43,418 nucleotides of DNA from a virus: the IMG/VR virus record IMGVR_UViG_3300020601_000023, positions 1 through 43,418 of that record; one strand, written 5' to 3'. Each line of letters starts with the position of its first letter. Within the stretch, counting starts at the first letter, position 1. The position numbers were made by a program, and so were the translations under genes. The notes under the pieces are model-generated. The model made no database searches. It worked only from the letters and a program-made list of their open reading frames with translations, and was not told the DNA's origin. Positions 32,331-40,022 of this stretch are shown here, one piece after another.

Positions 32331-33040
32331 CTCCAGCACCACTCGCTTCCCATCCGCTTAGCTATATAAGCAGCCCAACCCTTATTGGAGTAATATCCGT
32401 AAACCCAGCCAGCCTCGTGAGCTAACCTGTTCACCTTAGCCCGATTCCAGTCCATTGCAGTAGTAGCAAGGCAGCCAGCACTAATTCCAGCACCACCTCC
32501 CTGCTTAGGGATAGAATGGTGCTGTATAGAATGAATGTGTCCATGCACTACTAGCCCACCCTCTTCAGAAAATGTCTCTGCGTGTCTTTTTGTGGCTGTG
32601 ATGCCATGAAAATAACCATGGCAGAATTTTATCTTACCTAGCTTTAAAATACCCTTATCAACATCATACGGATACATCTTGCACTTTATAGAGCGACAGG
32701 TCTGCTCAATATCTTTAATGCCTAATTTAGCTGTGTCTCTAATTATGCCCAAGCTATGCTTTTCGGCTGTCTGCCACAGTCGGTCATCATGATTGCCTAA
32801 TAAAAAATGATGTGGCTTAAACTTTTTTAGAAACTCCATCCCAGCCTCCACATCTGCCTCCATGCTTGCATTTCTCTCAGCAGCATCTGCGGATCTCATC
32901 AGTGGAGAAAAATCAAATAAGTCTCCTCCAAATATACGGACATCTGGCTTAAACTCATCCACAAATTTATGAAGGTGAGCTACTGCATCGTAGTCCTGCT
33001 TGTCACCATGCAAATCGCTGGCGAACACAAAAGACTTCAT
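32327..33040 (-). CDS. Calcineurin-like metallophosphoesterase (237 aa)
   Basis: A 237-aa protein with all five conserved metallophosphoesterase motifs in order: ASDLHGD (residues 7-13), FGGDLFD (about 37-43), LLGNHDDR (about 82-89), CHGYFHG (about 140-146) and VHGHIHS (about 165-171). These bind two metal ions and hydrolyse phosphate esters. The enzyme could act on nucleotides or DNA ends, or on host signalling nucleotides. It sits between small genes and the portal in the head region, a position phages often use for moron-type enzymes. Start ATG overlaps the 50-aa gene (ATGA). Confidence 0.88.
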   Translation of the reverse strand: MKSFVFASDLHGDKQDYDAVAHLHKFVDEFKPDVRIFGGDLFDFSPLMRSADAAERNASMEADVEAGMEFLKKFKPHHFLLGNHDDRLWQTAEKHSLGIIRDTAKLGIKDIEQTCRSIKCKMYPYDVDKGILKLGKIKFCHGYFHGITATKRHAETFSEEGGLVVHGHIHSIQHHSIPKQGGGAGISAGCLATTAMDWNRAKVNRLAHEAGWVYGYYSNKGWAAYIAKRMGSEWCWR

Positions 33041-33189
33041 TCTTCGTCGAATACAACTATAGCAGGAAGCAACTCTGCCTTTAGCGTCTCAAGCACCCCA
33101 ATGACCTGACGAACAGTTAAGCCTTTCATCAGATAGTCGTTACATTTCTCACCTAATTCTGATTGAAGTGTATCTTCCCATTCTTCCAT
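33037..33189 (-). CDS. Small acidic hypothetical protein (50 aa)
   Basis: A 50-aa product starting MEEWEDTLQSELGEKC, with a clear AGAGGA nine bases before the ATG. It overlaps the 98-aa gene by 37 bp and the metallophosphoesterase by ATGA. The sequence is acidic and helical (NDYLMKGLTVRQVIGVLETLKAELL). The last part fits an amphipathic helix. No function is recognised. Confidence 0.68.
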   Translation of the reverse strand: MEEWEDTLQSELGEKCNDYLMKGLTVRQVIGVLETLKAELLPAIVVFDEE

Positions 33190-33449
33190 TTTTTAAATTC
33201 CTCTATTTTTGTTTTTAGTGTAGCCAGAGCATCAATTCTGCCAGCAGCATGGGACATCTTCTGTGGATCACTCGCTGGATCTGCTACATCATTCACCGAG
33301 TCTAAAAGAGCAGAATCAATAACAGTGTCCAAGGCTTGCCAGAATTTACTACCATCGCCAACATCCCCAAAAGCCTGAGCGACTTCATCTGCCGACATTG
33401 GCTTAGGGTACTTTACTAGCTTTGACTTCTTACGAAATAATTTAAACAT
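33153..33449 (-). CDS. Hypothetical portal-proximal protein (98 aa)
   Basis: A 98-aa protein beginning MFKLFRKKSKLVKYPKPMS, with a basic N-terminus and then helical segments (ADEVAQAFGDVGDGSKFWQALDTVIDSALLD, GRIDALATLKTKIEEFKKW). The ATG overlaps the portal stop (TAATG). Position just after the portal suggests a head-assembly or packaging accessory, but no family is recognised. Confidence 0.68.
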   Translation of the reverse strand: MFKLFRKKSKLVKYPKPMSADEVAQAFGDVGDGSKFWQALDTVIDSALLDSVNDVADPASDPQKMSHAAGRIDALATLKTKIEEFKKWKNGKIHFNQN

Positions 33450-35569
33450 TAGTATCCTCCAGTGACCGATTTAACTCCCACTCTTCCAATCTGTGCGTTT
33501 TCCATTTGCTGTATTCCGAACTGCAAATACTGCATCCGATTGTCCGACAATTGCTTAACAAGTGGTTTCTCTTGGAGCTTCTTCTGAAGCTCCTGAGAAG
33601 TTTGGATAATTTGCTGAGCTGTTTGCTGGCGTAATTGGAAATTAACTCCCTCTTTAGGTATTGGTTCGATTTCATTGATAATTTTAATCCACGCATTTTG
33701 CTCATCTTCAATTTCCCTTTGGGCTGCTGTTGCCTTATCCATAACCACTTGCTTTGCTAACATTGGATCAATCGACTCGGCTATGATTTCTAAAAGCTTA
33801 TTTCGGTCTAGAGCACCTGTCACATCGAACTGCGTCAGCTTCATAACCGCATCAATTTTTTTCTCCATAAACTCTGGATTAAGCGTATCCACATTAAAGC
33901 GAAGGCTCAGGTCATATCGCCCAGCAATGTCATCTTGTTGAACAGCAATATCCTCAACTGATCCACCTGTCAGTCTTGCGACAAATTCAGGTGACAGGTA
34001 CTGCTGGCATAAACACAGGGCTTGCGATAAAGCTTCTTTCCATGAATCCAGCCAGCGATTAGTCATGCACTGCTGGTAAAGCTGTTTCTGTTCTGGCTTA
34101 TCAGGGTTACCAAAATATTTCTCGGCATCCATAATGGCAGCAGCCTCTGCCTCCATTGATCCATTGGAAACAGGGGGAGGTGCAAGCCAGCCAATATCAT
34201 CGGGTCTTGAAATAGTCATCTGTGATGCTGGGGCTATCGTTGTGTTTAATCCCCCACGCCTTGCGTTGACCAACAGTGGAGGAATCACACTGATACTTGC
34301 AGCATCATTTTTAAGGTCTCGGTGCAGCTTAGCCTCATACTGATTAGTTGCCACCACTTCAGGTATTCCCCTGCTGTCGAAAATAGACCTACTTAAACGC
34401 TCCCTGCTAAAGAGAACAAAAGGCATCTGATTATGACCATAGTTTAAGATTTCATGTTTACCATAGGAATCAGGCACATGAGAAGAAAATGCGGTGCAGT
34501 AAATCGCTGGCACATTCGTATCCTCATCATAGACCCTCTGGTATGCATAAAAGATCTCATAAAGATCGTCATAGTCTCCCTCAACCCCCTGCCCCACGAG
34601 TAACTCCCCAAGCCGAATCGGACTTCTTTGGTCATACTGTGGCACTCCAGAAACTGCCTCTGTTTTCTCTAAGACCTGCTCAACAAATTCCTCATTGAAT
34701 CCTTCAGTTATAATTTTATCACGCAGCTCTGTCTCCGTAAACCATTCCCTACGCATAACACAGCGAGCCCTGTCTAGTTCAGTGCAATTTGCGTCAACAA
34801 ATATATCGTCGTAAAGCCTGTGCGCCACAAACCTTGGGCGGTTCTCGTGCTCTGATGGGGCTGGCAATTTTGTCTCCCCAAACTCTCTAAATTCCTTTAG
34901 CCCTTTCTTAAGAACCTTGTCCTTGACCCCAGCAAAAACCATCCGCATGACATCCAAGGCTTTTTCTTCCATGTCAGGGTCTACCATTATAGCAGAAATT
35001 TCCTGCATGGCATTTTCATCCCCACCCATCTGCTGCACCAGCTGCAATAGGTCTTGCATACTAAACTTCTTTAGACGCATGATAGTTTCCTGCTGCCAGT
35101 ACACTCCCAAAATGGCAATAGCAGGAGACCCAGCATACATTTCCTGAGCCAGCAGCTCCACCTCTCTACGAAGCTCAGGTAGCATCTTTTGCTCTAAGAA
35201 ATAGGAGAGGCAGTCCCTCCAGTAAGAGGCTTTTTTTGTATCATCTACCTCTATGCCTGTAACATTTATGTTAGCCCTAAAAAATGATTCTAGAGCCATA
35301 TGCACGTGCTCGTTCACAAGCCTATCTGCAAGTCGATTATGGGTGTCAGATGCCCCTTCCCATGGGATAGGTTTTCTCCCTATAAATTCTTCATGCTTCC
35401 TGCCATCATCTGACTGACCAGACCAGCGACAAAAACGAACATCATCAAAATCATCTCTCCTCCTGAGATTGCGACTAGCATCTTCAAGGATGGCAGATAG
35501 CTCAGCTTGCAGCTCAGCTACATCAGGCTCTTTAGTAAGTTTGTTCTTGTCGCTGTCGTAATTCCTCAT
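33449..35569 (-). CDS. Portal protein (P22-like size class, 706 aa)
   Basis: A 706-aa protein with typical portal features: an early RKPIPWEGASDTHNRLADRLV segment (about 64-85), a long central helical region, a mid-length DIGWLAPPPVSNGSMEAEAAAIMDAEKYFG, and a final Gln-rich coiled-coil (QLRQQTAQQIIQTSQELQKKLQ, about 645-666) that would form the barrel. The length matches the large P22-type portal class. It lies downstream of terminase genes and upstream of the scaffold and capsid genes. The start overlaps a small HTH gene by 38 bp. Confidence 0.87.
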   Translation of the reverse strand: MRNYDSDKNKLTKEPDVAELQAELSAILEDASRNLRRRDDFDDVRFCRWSGQSDDGRKHEEFIGRKPIPWEGASDTHNRLADRLVNEHVHMALESFFRANINVTGIEVDDTKKASYWRDCLSYFLEQKMLPELRREVELLAQEMYAGSPAIAILGVYWQQETIMRLKKFSMQDLLQLVQQMGGDENAMQEISAIMVDPDMEEKALDVMRMVFAGVKDKVLKKGLKEFREFGETKLPAPSEHENRPRFVAHRLYDDIFVDANCTELDRARCVMRREWFTETELRDKIITEGFNEEFVEQVLEKTEAVSGVPQYDQRSPIRLGELLVGQGVEGDYDDLYEIFYAYQRVYDEDTNVPAIYCTAFSSHVPDSYGKHEILNYGHNQMPFVLFSRERLSRSIFDSRGIPEVVATNQYEAKLHRDLKNDAASISVIPPLLVNARRGGLNTTIAPASQMTISRPDDIGWLAPPPVSNGSMEAEAAAIMDAEKYFGNPDKPEQKQLYQQCMTNRWLDSWKEALSQALCLCQQYLSPEFVARLTGGSVEDIAVQQDDIAGRYDLSLRFNVDTLNPEFMEKKIDAVMKLTQFDVTGALDRNKLLEIIAESIDPMLAKQVVMDKATAAQREIEDEQNAWIKIINEIEPIPKEGVNFQLRQQTAQQIIQTSQELQKKLQEKPLVKQLSDNRMQYLQFGIQQMENAQIGRVGVKSVTGGY

Positions 35570-35762
35570 TGTCGCTTTCCCATGATTCTAAAAGTTTTTC
35601 AATCTGGGAACGCAGGAAAAATGCACGAGCACCCTTGCGAAAGTAGTGCGGAGTAATTAGCTTAGCATCCACCATGTTCTTCATCTCGGATCTAGATAAT
35701 CCGAGTGCCTTAATTACCTCACCTCGCCTTAACAAAGCCTTATCAATCCCCAATCGAGCCAT
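35532..35762 (-). CDS. Helix-turn-helix DNA-binding protein (HTH_17/MerR-like, 76 aa)
   Basis: The start is placed at ATG 35762 (MARLGIDKALLRRGE). A TTG at 35798 would add 12 residues. LLRRGEVIKALGLSRSEMKNMVDAKLITPHYFRKGARAFFLRSQIEKLLES is the pattern of the HTH_17/excisionase-like fold: two helices, then a wing with F-K-G-x-R-x-F, then a short helix. It could be an excisionase, a packaging (small terminase-like) protein or a regulator. It overlaps the portal start by 38 bp. Confidence 0.68.
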   Translation of the reverse strand: MARLGIDKALLRRGEVIKALGLSRSEMKNMVDAKLITPHYFRKGARAFFLRSQIEKLLESWESDNEELRQRQEQTY

Positions 35763-35798
35763 GGTGAAAACTCGACTTTTCGTAGGGATTTTGGTCAA

Positions 35799-35996
35799 CT
35801 ATATTTTTTTAGCCTTCGCTCTTACGACTAATTTGTCAACGCACTTACCTTGTCCATCAGGGTCACTTTCCAGAAACTTTTTTGTCTCTGGCTTAATCCT
35901 CATAGTAGTGTAAACCCGTTTAATATTATCTGGCAATTTAGGTCTACCTGTCTGGTTCACTCGCTTGCCCCCCCATGATGATTCTTCTGTTTGCAT
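35799..35996 (-). CDS. Small ribbon-helix-helix-like protein (65 aa)
   Basis: A 65-aa basic protein with VYTTMRIKPETKKFLESD (about 28-45), the strand-then-helix pattern of ribbon-helix-helix (Arc/CopG-like) DNA-binding proteins. The second helix (CVDKLVVRAKAK) follows. Such proteins bind palindromic operators. It lies in the second block behind the operator at about 36.49 kb and is a candidate for the protein that binds it. Function inferred from fold pattern only. Confidence 0.62.
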   Translation of the reverse strand: MQTEESSWGGKRVNQTGRPKLPDNIKRVYTTMRIKPETKKFLESDPDGQGKCVDKLVVRAKAKKI

Positions 35997-36190
35997 GGTT
36001 CTAAACCATAAACATCCTTGCTTATTGTGTCTATAAGAATTGTATACCCTCCTAGGCAGTCAGTTATAATTTTGCTGTGGTCTGGATGGGTCATCAATAC
36101 AGACGGATCTATGTTTAACAAAGATGAGAATCTATCGATCAACTTAATCTTAAGCTGTTGATCTTTGAATTGGTCACTTTTATCAATCAT
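35957..36190 (-). CDS. Hypothetical protein (77 aa)
   Basis: A 77-aa protein beginning MIDKSDQFKDQQLKIKLIDRFSSLLN. It is helical throughout (LIDRFSSLLNIDPSVLMTH, HSKIITDCLGGYTILIDTISKD) and ends in a Lys/His/Gly-rich tail (KQKNHHGGASE). It overlaps the following 65-aa gene by 40 bp. No known family. Confidence 0.58.
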   Translation of the reverse strand: MIDKSDQFKDQQLKIKLIDRFSSLLNIDPSVLMTHPDHSKIITDCLGGYTILIDTISKDVYGLEPCKQKNHHGGASE

Positions 36191-36217
36191 AATTCGGGAC
36201 TTCCCTATTTTCTTTAC

Positions 36218-36472
36218 TTAATCCCATTTTGCTGCCCCCTGTAAAATAAGAACATCCCCACGAATGCCATCCCAGATAAGTGCATTGCTTTGATCTATTG
36301 CGATTTGGGTTGCTATCTCGTTGATTGGCAATTGATCCATAATAGCGTTTTCGTTCACGAGCATCTGATCTCCATTCTTGAGTCCGATCAACTCTACAAA
36401 GCCTCCTACAATTTTCTGAGCTCCCTCAAGAGTCGGCTTTTCCTCTGTTTGATATAATAATTTCGTATCCAT
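36218..36472 (-). CDS. DUF3846-like small protein (84 aa)
   Basis: The start is the ATG at 36472 (MDTKLLYQTEEKP), which follows a GTG at 36478 by two codons. The 84-aa protein has the DUF3846-like pattern: IVGGFVELIGLKNGDQMLVNENAIMDQLPINEIAT, then RGDVLILQGAAK. These small proteins occur in phages and mobile elements with unknown role. It is the first gene behind promoter/operator copy 2; no Shine-Dalgarno is seen, so translation may be leaderless. Confidence 0.68.
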   Translation of the reverse strand: MDTKLLYQTEEKPTLEGAQKIVGGFVELIGLKNGDQMLVNENAIMDQLPINEIATQIAIDQSNALIWDGIRGDVLILQGAAKWD

Positions 36473-36477
36473 ACCCA

Positions 36478-36510
36478 CAACATATATCTGTGTACACAGA
36501 AAGCAAGTAC
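36478..36510 (-). promoter_or_regulatory. Promoter with palindromic operator, copy 2
   Basis: Bases 36489-36510 repeat 3688-3709 exactly over 22 bp. On the minus strand, TTGCTT (36506-36501) is followed by the perfect 14-bp palindrome TCTGTGTACACAGA (36500-36487). A -10-like TATGTT (36484-36479) follows after 16 nt, or TATATG (36486-36481) after 14, less clear than in copy 1. The ATG at 36472 follows within about 10 nt. The two copies suggest common control of the early and late left-reading blocks. Confidence 0.58.
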
Positions 36511-36607
36511 TAAACCAAATAATAAAAAAAACTAATTCCTGATTACAAAGTTAAGCGATTGCTATACAAGCACTTGCGGTAAACCTTTTTTTGTAAACTT
36601 TTTTCGG
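36511..36607. other. Non-coding gap after the large terminase gene
   Basis: About 100 bp without a gene between the operator and the terminase stop. It holds runs of T/A (for example TAAACCTTTTTTTG on the plus strand near 36581-36594) and the 14-mer ACTTGCGGTAAACC (36572-36585), which recurs with one change at 39953-39966. A strong intrinsic terminator hairpin was not found; the 4-bp AT stem near a U-run on the minus strand is too weak to call. Confidence 0.4.
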
Positions 36608-38236
36608 TTAGTAGCCACCACCTTCAAATAAAACGCCACTACCTTCCTCTAAGAAAACTGGAGCTGACAGCACAAAGTACCGCATTAGATCACAAAAATC
36701 TTTTGTGGCAGCGTGTTTCCCATCAGTATTAGTCCAAGTGCTAAGGGCAAACCTCAGATTCTTACAGTCTTCATGTACATAAAGTTTTGGACAATTCATT
36801 GAACCTACAGGCTGCTCAGAATTATAGTCCAGTAGGCTATTAACCATGGTAATACCCTCCTCAATCCTGACCCCTACGCTTGGCTCAAAAAACATATCCA
36901 TGTCAGCCATTTCATCTATTAGCGTGGTAATACCTGACTTTGTTGGAGTCGGTGCAGACCCAAACCTAGAGTCCATGATTCTCATAAATATTTTCTCATT
37001 ACCCTCCTGCCTCAAGATCTCTTCTTTGTATCGAGCCAGTGACCAGCCCCAGCTTTCCTGAGCGTGACCCCTAGCACCATCAATCTTTTTACCAGCAACA
37101 GCCCACTCTCCAGCCATACCAACTCCCTCAATTGGGTTAATCTGGTCAGGAAACTCTCTATAGACATAGCACTTCCCATCCTTAGCTACCCTAACCCAGA
37201 TCATAACCCAGTTTTTTCCGTGAGATGGGTCTACTACCATGTAGTTTGTGCCTTCTTTGGGAATCTGATCATCATTCACCAAGTGTGCCTCGCCAAATTT
37301 TGGAAACATACCACCAGAGACTTTTGTAGGGACTCCAAACGCACGAGTAAGAATTTTGGGGCGAGGATCATTCTGTAAGGTTCGCTTCAGGGCTCGGTAG
37401 TCATTAAATTTATTCCAAATAGAGTGAAAATAAATTACCCTAGAGTTTTCTCGCAGCGGTTGCTGAATGATTGGCACTTTTTCGTTTTCTAAAAGCTCAG
37501 GGTCTGCTTGCCCCCATTTTACTGTCCTAGCCCCCTGCAAATACTCCCTAATTGTCGGAGTATAACCAGCAACTGGCGTAAAGGTTATAAGCATCCCACG
37601 CCATGGATAACCTTTAGGATAGTTAGGTGCTGGTCTGTTTGCCCTAGTAACAAGCCTAAAACGAAGGGCATTAATATGGTCTACTCCGCAGAGCTCATCC
37701 AGCCACACCATATCCCACTCAGAGCCCTCTAAAATACCAGTATCGAGGTTCTGCGAGTAATTACGAAAAAATATTCGGCTGCCATTAGGGGTAACGCAAC
37801 AAGACTCAGTAAATCCTCCTTTTTTTGAGAAAGTCATGTTAGTTACCTTACCCTTTTTTGCCTGTTTCCACTCTGAGGGCAGATATTTATAAACATACTG
37901 CTGTTGCTGCTCTATAGAAGTTGCAGAAGTAGTGTGCATACAAAGCACATTTGCCTCTGGAATATCATTAGTGCACTTTACTACCCTTTTACTTGCAAAT
38001 TCGCTCTTACCAGACCTATTTCCGCCCAAAATTACAAGCTCATCGTGGTTTGCAAACTCTTCGTCTGCCATCCTCCAGTGATCTGGCTCATATCCATTGT
38101 GGAATGGGTCAGTTTTTTCTGCATAAATAGATTCTTCTCTGGCAGCATGAAAATCTAACAGTTTGTCCACTCCCATCATCTCAGCCTCTTTGTGGCTGGG
38201 AATAGGATAGTACGGATGCTCAGTCCACTGAATCAT
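36608..38236 (-). CDS. terL: Terminase large subunit (542 aa)
   Basis: A 542-aa protein with the ATPase motor of phage packaging: Walker A GGNRSGKS (71-78), Walker B WDMVWLDE (174-181), then a coupling region with ITFTPVAGYT. The C-terminal nuclease domain shows MVVDPSHGK (about 337-345) with an acidic residue, ends near DFCDLMRYFVLS, and matches terminase nuclease spacing. It cuts concatemers and pumps DNA into the prohead. Start ATG overlaps the 84-aa gene stop (ATGA). A small-terminase candidate lies two genes upstream. Confidence 0.92.
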   Translation of the reverse strand: MIQWTEHPYYPIPSHKEAEMMGVDKLLDFHAAREESIYAEKTDPFHNGYEPDHWRMADEEFANHDELVILGGNRSGKSEFASKRVVKCTNDIPEANVLCMHTTSATSIEQQQQYVYKYLPSEWKQAKKGKVTNMTFSKKGGFTESCCVTPNGSRIFFRNYSQNLDTGILEGSEWDMVWLDELCGVDHINALRFRLVTRANRPAPNYPKGYPWRGMLITFTPVAGYTPTIREYLQGARTVKWGQADPELLENEKVPIIQQPLRENSRVIYFHSIWNKFNDYRALKRTLQNDPRPKILTRAFGVPTKVSGGMFPKFGEAHLVNDDQIPKEGTNYMVVDPSHGKNWVMIWVRVAKDGKCYVYREFPDQINPIEGVGMAGEWAVAGKKIDGARGHAQESWGWSLARYKEEILRQEGNEKIFMRIMDSRFGSAPTPTKSGITTLIDEMADMDMFFEPSVGVRIEEGITMVNSLLDYNSEQPVGSMNCPKLYVHEDCKNLRFALSTWTNTDGKHAATKDFCDLMRYFVLSAPVFLEEGSGVLFEGGGY

Positions 38237-38487
38237 TTCTGCTCCTTTATTCTCCTTGAGAGTTCATATAGGTAAAACCATGTGTCGATGATTTCCTCTT
38301 TTATCGACTCAATCAAGTCACTGGATTTCATTTTGGCTAACCCCTTAGATCCATCTGGGTTATGCTCCTCAATACCCTTTAAGAATTTCTCTCTAGCAGA
38401 ATAATGAAACTCCAACAAAGCTTCATCCATAATTTTGTAATCAGTATTTTCATTAAGCCATTTTTCACCATGTACTTTATCGCTCAT
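38233..38487 (-). CDS. Small hypothetical protein, weakly MazG-like (84 aa)
   Basis: An 84-aa acidic, helical protein. The C-terminus SDLIESIKEEIIDTWFYLYELSRRI carries an E-E-x-x-D helix reminiscent of all-alpha NTP pyrophosphohydrolases (MazG-like), but only one such helix is present, so this is a weak resemblance. It is coupled to both neighbours by ATGA overlaps. Function unknown. Confidence 0.6.
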   Translation of the reverse strand: MSDKVHGEKWLNENTDYKIMDEALLEFHYSAREKFLKGIEEHNPDGSKGLAKMKSSDLIESIKEEIIDTWFYLYELSRRIKEQK

Positions 38488-38639
38488 TTCTTTTTCTTTG
38501 GTTTTTTTCTGGGAGCAGACTTTGACCCCTTGATTTCCTTACTTAGCTTGCTCAGGATCTTAGTAAACGCATCACCATGCCTCTCCATCTCCTTTTGCTC
38601 CTCCCACTGCCTTACGATATCTTCACTCTGCTTACTCAT
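38484..38639 (-). CDS. Small lysine-rich protein (51 aa)
   Basis: A 51-aa product starting MSKQSEDIVRQWEEQKEMER, acidic-helical at first and ending in a strongly basic tail (SAPRKKPKKKKK-type). Its ATG at 38639 shares bases with the TAA of the upstream gene (TAATG), and its TGA overlaps the next start (ATGA). The tail could bind DNA or RNA. Two coupled junctions support it as real. No family recognised. Confidence 0.72.
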   Translation of the reverse strand: MSKQSEDIVRQWEEQKEMERHGDAFTKILSKLSKEIKGSKSAPRKKPKKKK

Positions 38640-39031
38640 TACCATTTACCTTTCCATCGTGGACTCCTACCCACCAGAACCCACAGTTTACTCTCATTGG
38701 TCAAGGGTGGTCTTGCCCTGAGCTTCATGCCCTTCCTGAAATTTAAATTACTGTGAACCCTGACTCGCACATCACCACAAATCACCATTCGACTATTGAA
38801 GGGGATGTTTGTAACTACCATCTCTTCTTCCACTGGATCTGGCAACGGCTCGGAAAGTTCACTAACACATAATTCCTTTTGTACAACATTCCGTACAGCG
38901 TGTTCTCCATCCGAGTCATACATCACTGTATTACCCTTTCGATGCCAACCCTTCAGACCTTCCTTCCTCATCTGTATTAGGTGCTTCCTGTCCAGACCCA
39001 TCTCCTCGCTCAGCTCTTTCTCTGTCTTCAT
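38639..39031 (-). CDS. Winged-helix DNA-binding protein, small-terminase candidate (130 aa)
   Basis: A 130-aa protein. KELSEEMGLDRKHLIQMRKEGLKGWHRKGNTVMYDS (about 5-40) is a winged helix-turn-helix pattern close to that of lambda Nu1-type DNA recognition: helix, turn, recognition helix, then a Gly-rich wing with a T-V-M-Y-D-S strand. The rest is beta-rich. Proximity to the large terminase (two small genes downstream) makes it the leading small-terminase candidate. The start overlaps the upstream 67-aa gene by about 100 bp, so a shorter start (Met11 at 39001) is possible. Confidence 0.58.
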   Translation of the reverse strand: MKTEKELSEEMGLDRKHLIQMRKEGLKGWHRKGNTVMYDSDGEHAVRNVVQKELCVSELSEPLPDPVEEEMVVTNIPFNSRMVICGDVRVRVHSNLNFRKGMKLRARPPLTNESKLWVLVGRSPRWKGKW

Positions 39032-39134
39032 ACTCCTTTAGTTTCCTTAATAATTTTTGATTCTCTTTAACCAGCCTGTCCACCCATTGCGGAAAGCTTA
39101 AATTCTTTTCACCTGTTGGTTTCCATATATTCAT
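38931..39134 (-). CDS. Small charged protein (67 aa)
   Basis: A 67-aa protein starting MNIWKPTGEKNLSFPQWVDRLV, then a helix (KENQKLLRKLKEYEDRERAER) and an acidic, disordered C-terminus. The ATG overlaps the nuclease gene stop (ATGA), supporting translation, but the 3' half overlaps the next gene in another frame for about 100 bp. No family recognised. Confidence 0.5.
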   Translation of the reverse strand: MNIWKPTGEKNLSFPQWVDRLVKENQKLLRKLKEYEDRERAERGDGSGQEAPNTDEEGRSEGLASKG

Positions 39135-39568
39135 TTTTTTATTACCTTGGTTGCATTTTGTTTCATTGAGCCCACTGGGACTAAGAACGCTTTCTTGGCA
39201 GTGTCATCACCCTGACCCACAAACACACTAGGCTTGTAGTCCCAAAAACAAAGGATGTCCTTTATCTGTGATGGGGTGATAAAAATATACTCAGTCGGTA
39301 AATCAAAAACCCAGAAGTCTGCTTTGGTTGTCTGCAAGCCACTTGGGTTACCCACTGGCATCTCTATCTCCACCACAAGGTTACCCGTGTGCTTTGACTT
39401 CCAGTCCCTCTTCACTTCGTAAGCCAGTTTTGTCTCAAGCACTATGAAATCATAAGGCTTAAACTTACCCTGCACAGGGGCTGGAGTCTTCCCACTCTTA
39501 AGGCACAGATCCATTACCGCATCCTCACCTAATTTCCCTACCCTTAGTGCTGTATCAAAGTCTGCCAT
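39131..39568 (-). CDS. PD-(D/E)XK-type nuclease (145 aa)
   Basis: A 145-aa protein. GKLGEDAVMDLCLKSGK supplies the N-terminal helix; KPYDFIVLETKLAYEVKRDW provides Asp and the E-x-K pair; ADFWVF completes the core. This is the PD-(D/E)XK restriction-like fold, as in small phage endonucleases or resolvases. It is distinct from the Hjc-like protein at 911-1246. The gene overlaps the 65-aa gene by 14 bp and the 67-aa gene by ATGA. Role in packaging or recombination is inferred. Confidence 0.75.
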   Translation of the reverse strand: MADFDTALRVGKLGEDAVMDLCLKSGKTPAPVQGKFKPYDFIVLETKLAYEVKRDWKSKHTGNLVVEIEMPVGNPSGLQTTKADFWVFDLPTEYIFITPSQIKDILCFWDYKPSVFVGQGDDTAKKAFLVPVGSMKQNATKVIKK

Positions 39569-39752
39569 CTAATCGCATCTCCCAACGCAAGTAATCCCTG
39601 TAATTACTCTTAATAAAGTCGTAAGCATCGTAGTCATTAACGACATGAAATATCTTGTAACAGTTATCAGATATAACCCCCCAGTCCTGAAGGTAGGATA
39701 GAATATAAGTCTCGCTATGCTTGTCATTAAGGAGATCATAGAGCTTGTTCAT
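39555..39752 (-). CDS. Small hypothetical protein (65 aa)
   Basis: A 65-aa protein starting MNKLYDLLNDKHSETYI, with a Tyr/Asp-rich C-terminal half (FHVVNDYDAYDFIKSNYRDYLRWE). The ATG follows AGGAAATTTTTTTACTT, in which the AGGA lies 14 nt upstream, a weak ribosome site. It overlaps the nuclease gene by 14 bp. No family recognised. It is the first gene of the packaging block after the 270-bp gap. Confidence 0.6.
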   Translation of the reverse strand: MNKLYDLLNDKHSETYILSYLQDWGVISDNCYKIFHVVNDYDAYDFIKSNYRDYLRWEMRLDGRL

Positions 39753-40022
39753 AAGTAAAAAAATTTCCTATGGCACAATCGGTTCGTTCTCCGAGCAAAG
39801 TACATCCCCCCACCCCCCCCACCCTCGAAATAGTGTAGGTAGAGGACAATAAATCCTCGGTACTACCGCATAAACACAGGGATCTGAGCCTAAACATGGT
39901 ATCTGCACCCCTTTATGCGTACATTTAACACCTCTAAACCGCTCGACACATTACTTGCGGTAGACCTGCACACCGATAAATGCCCATAGCTTGCTACCAT
40001 ACCCTCTTTATTCTTCGTTAAA
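39753..40022. other. Structured non-coding region with G-rich tract and hairpins
   Basis: About 270 bp separate the replication and packaging blocks. On the minus strand 39804-39825 reads G3-T-G8-T-G6, a potential G-quadruplex. Next to it lies the hairpin GAGGA-CAATAAA-TCCTC (39842-39858), and an 8-bp inverted repeat CGCATAAA/TTTATGCG spans 39867-39919. The 14-mer ACTTGCGGTAGACC (39953-39966) recurs at 36572-36585 with one change. A 36-codon frame (39890-40000) is not convincing. The place, just ahead of the packaging genes, fits a cos/pac or regulatory region. Confidence 0.5.

Noticed and set aside
33442-33711. 89-aa frame on the minus strand within the portal 3' end
   Set aside because: It is an out-of-frame shadow of the portal C-terminus with Lys/Arg/Ser-rich non-protein-like composition.
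36511-36607. Rho-independent terminator after terL
   Set aside because: T-runs are present but the only adjoining stem is about 4 AT pairs.
39842-39858. Anticodon-like stem-loop as part of a tRNA
   Set aside because: No T arm, acceptor stem or proper U33/anticodon context flanks the 5-bp stem.
39890-40000. 36-aa frame in the non-coding gap
   Set aside because: The AGAGG is only two bases from the ATG, no domain or coupling is seen, and it overlaps the inverted repeats.
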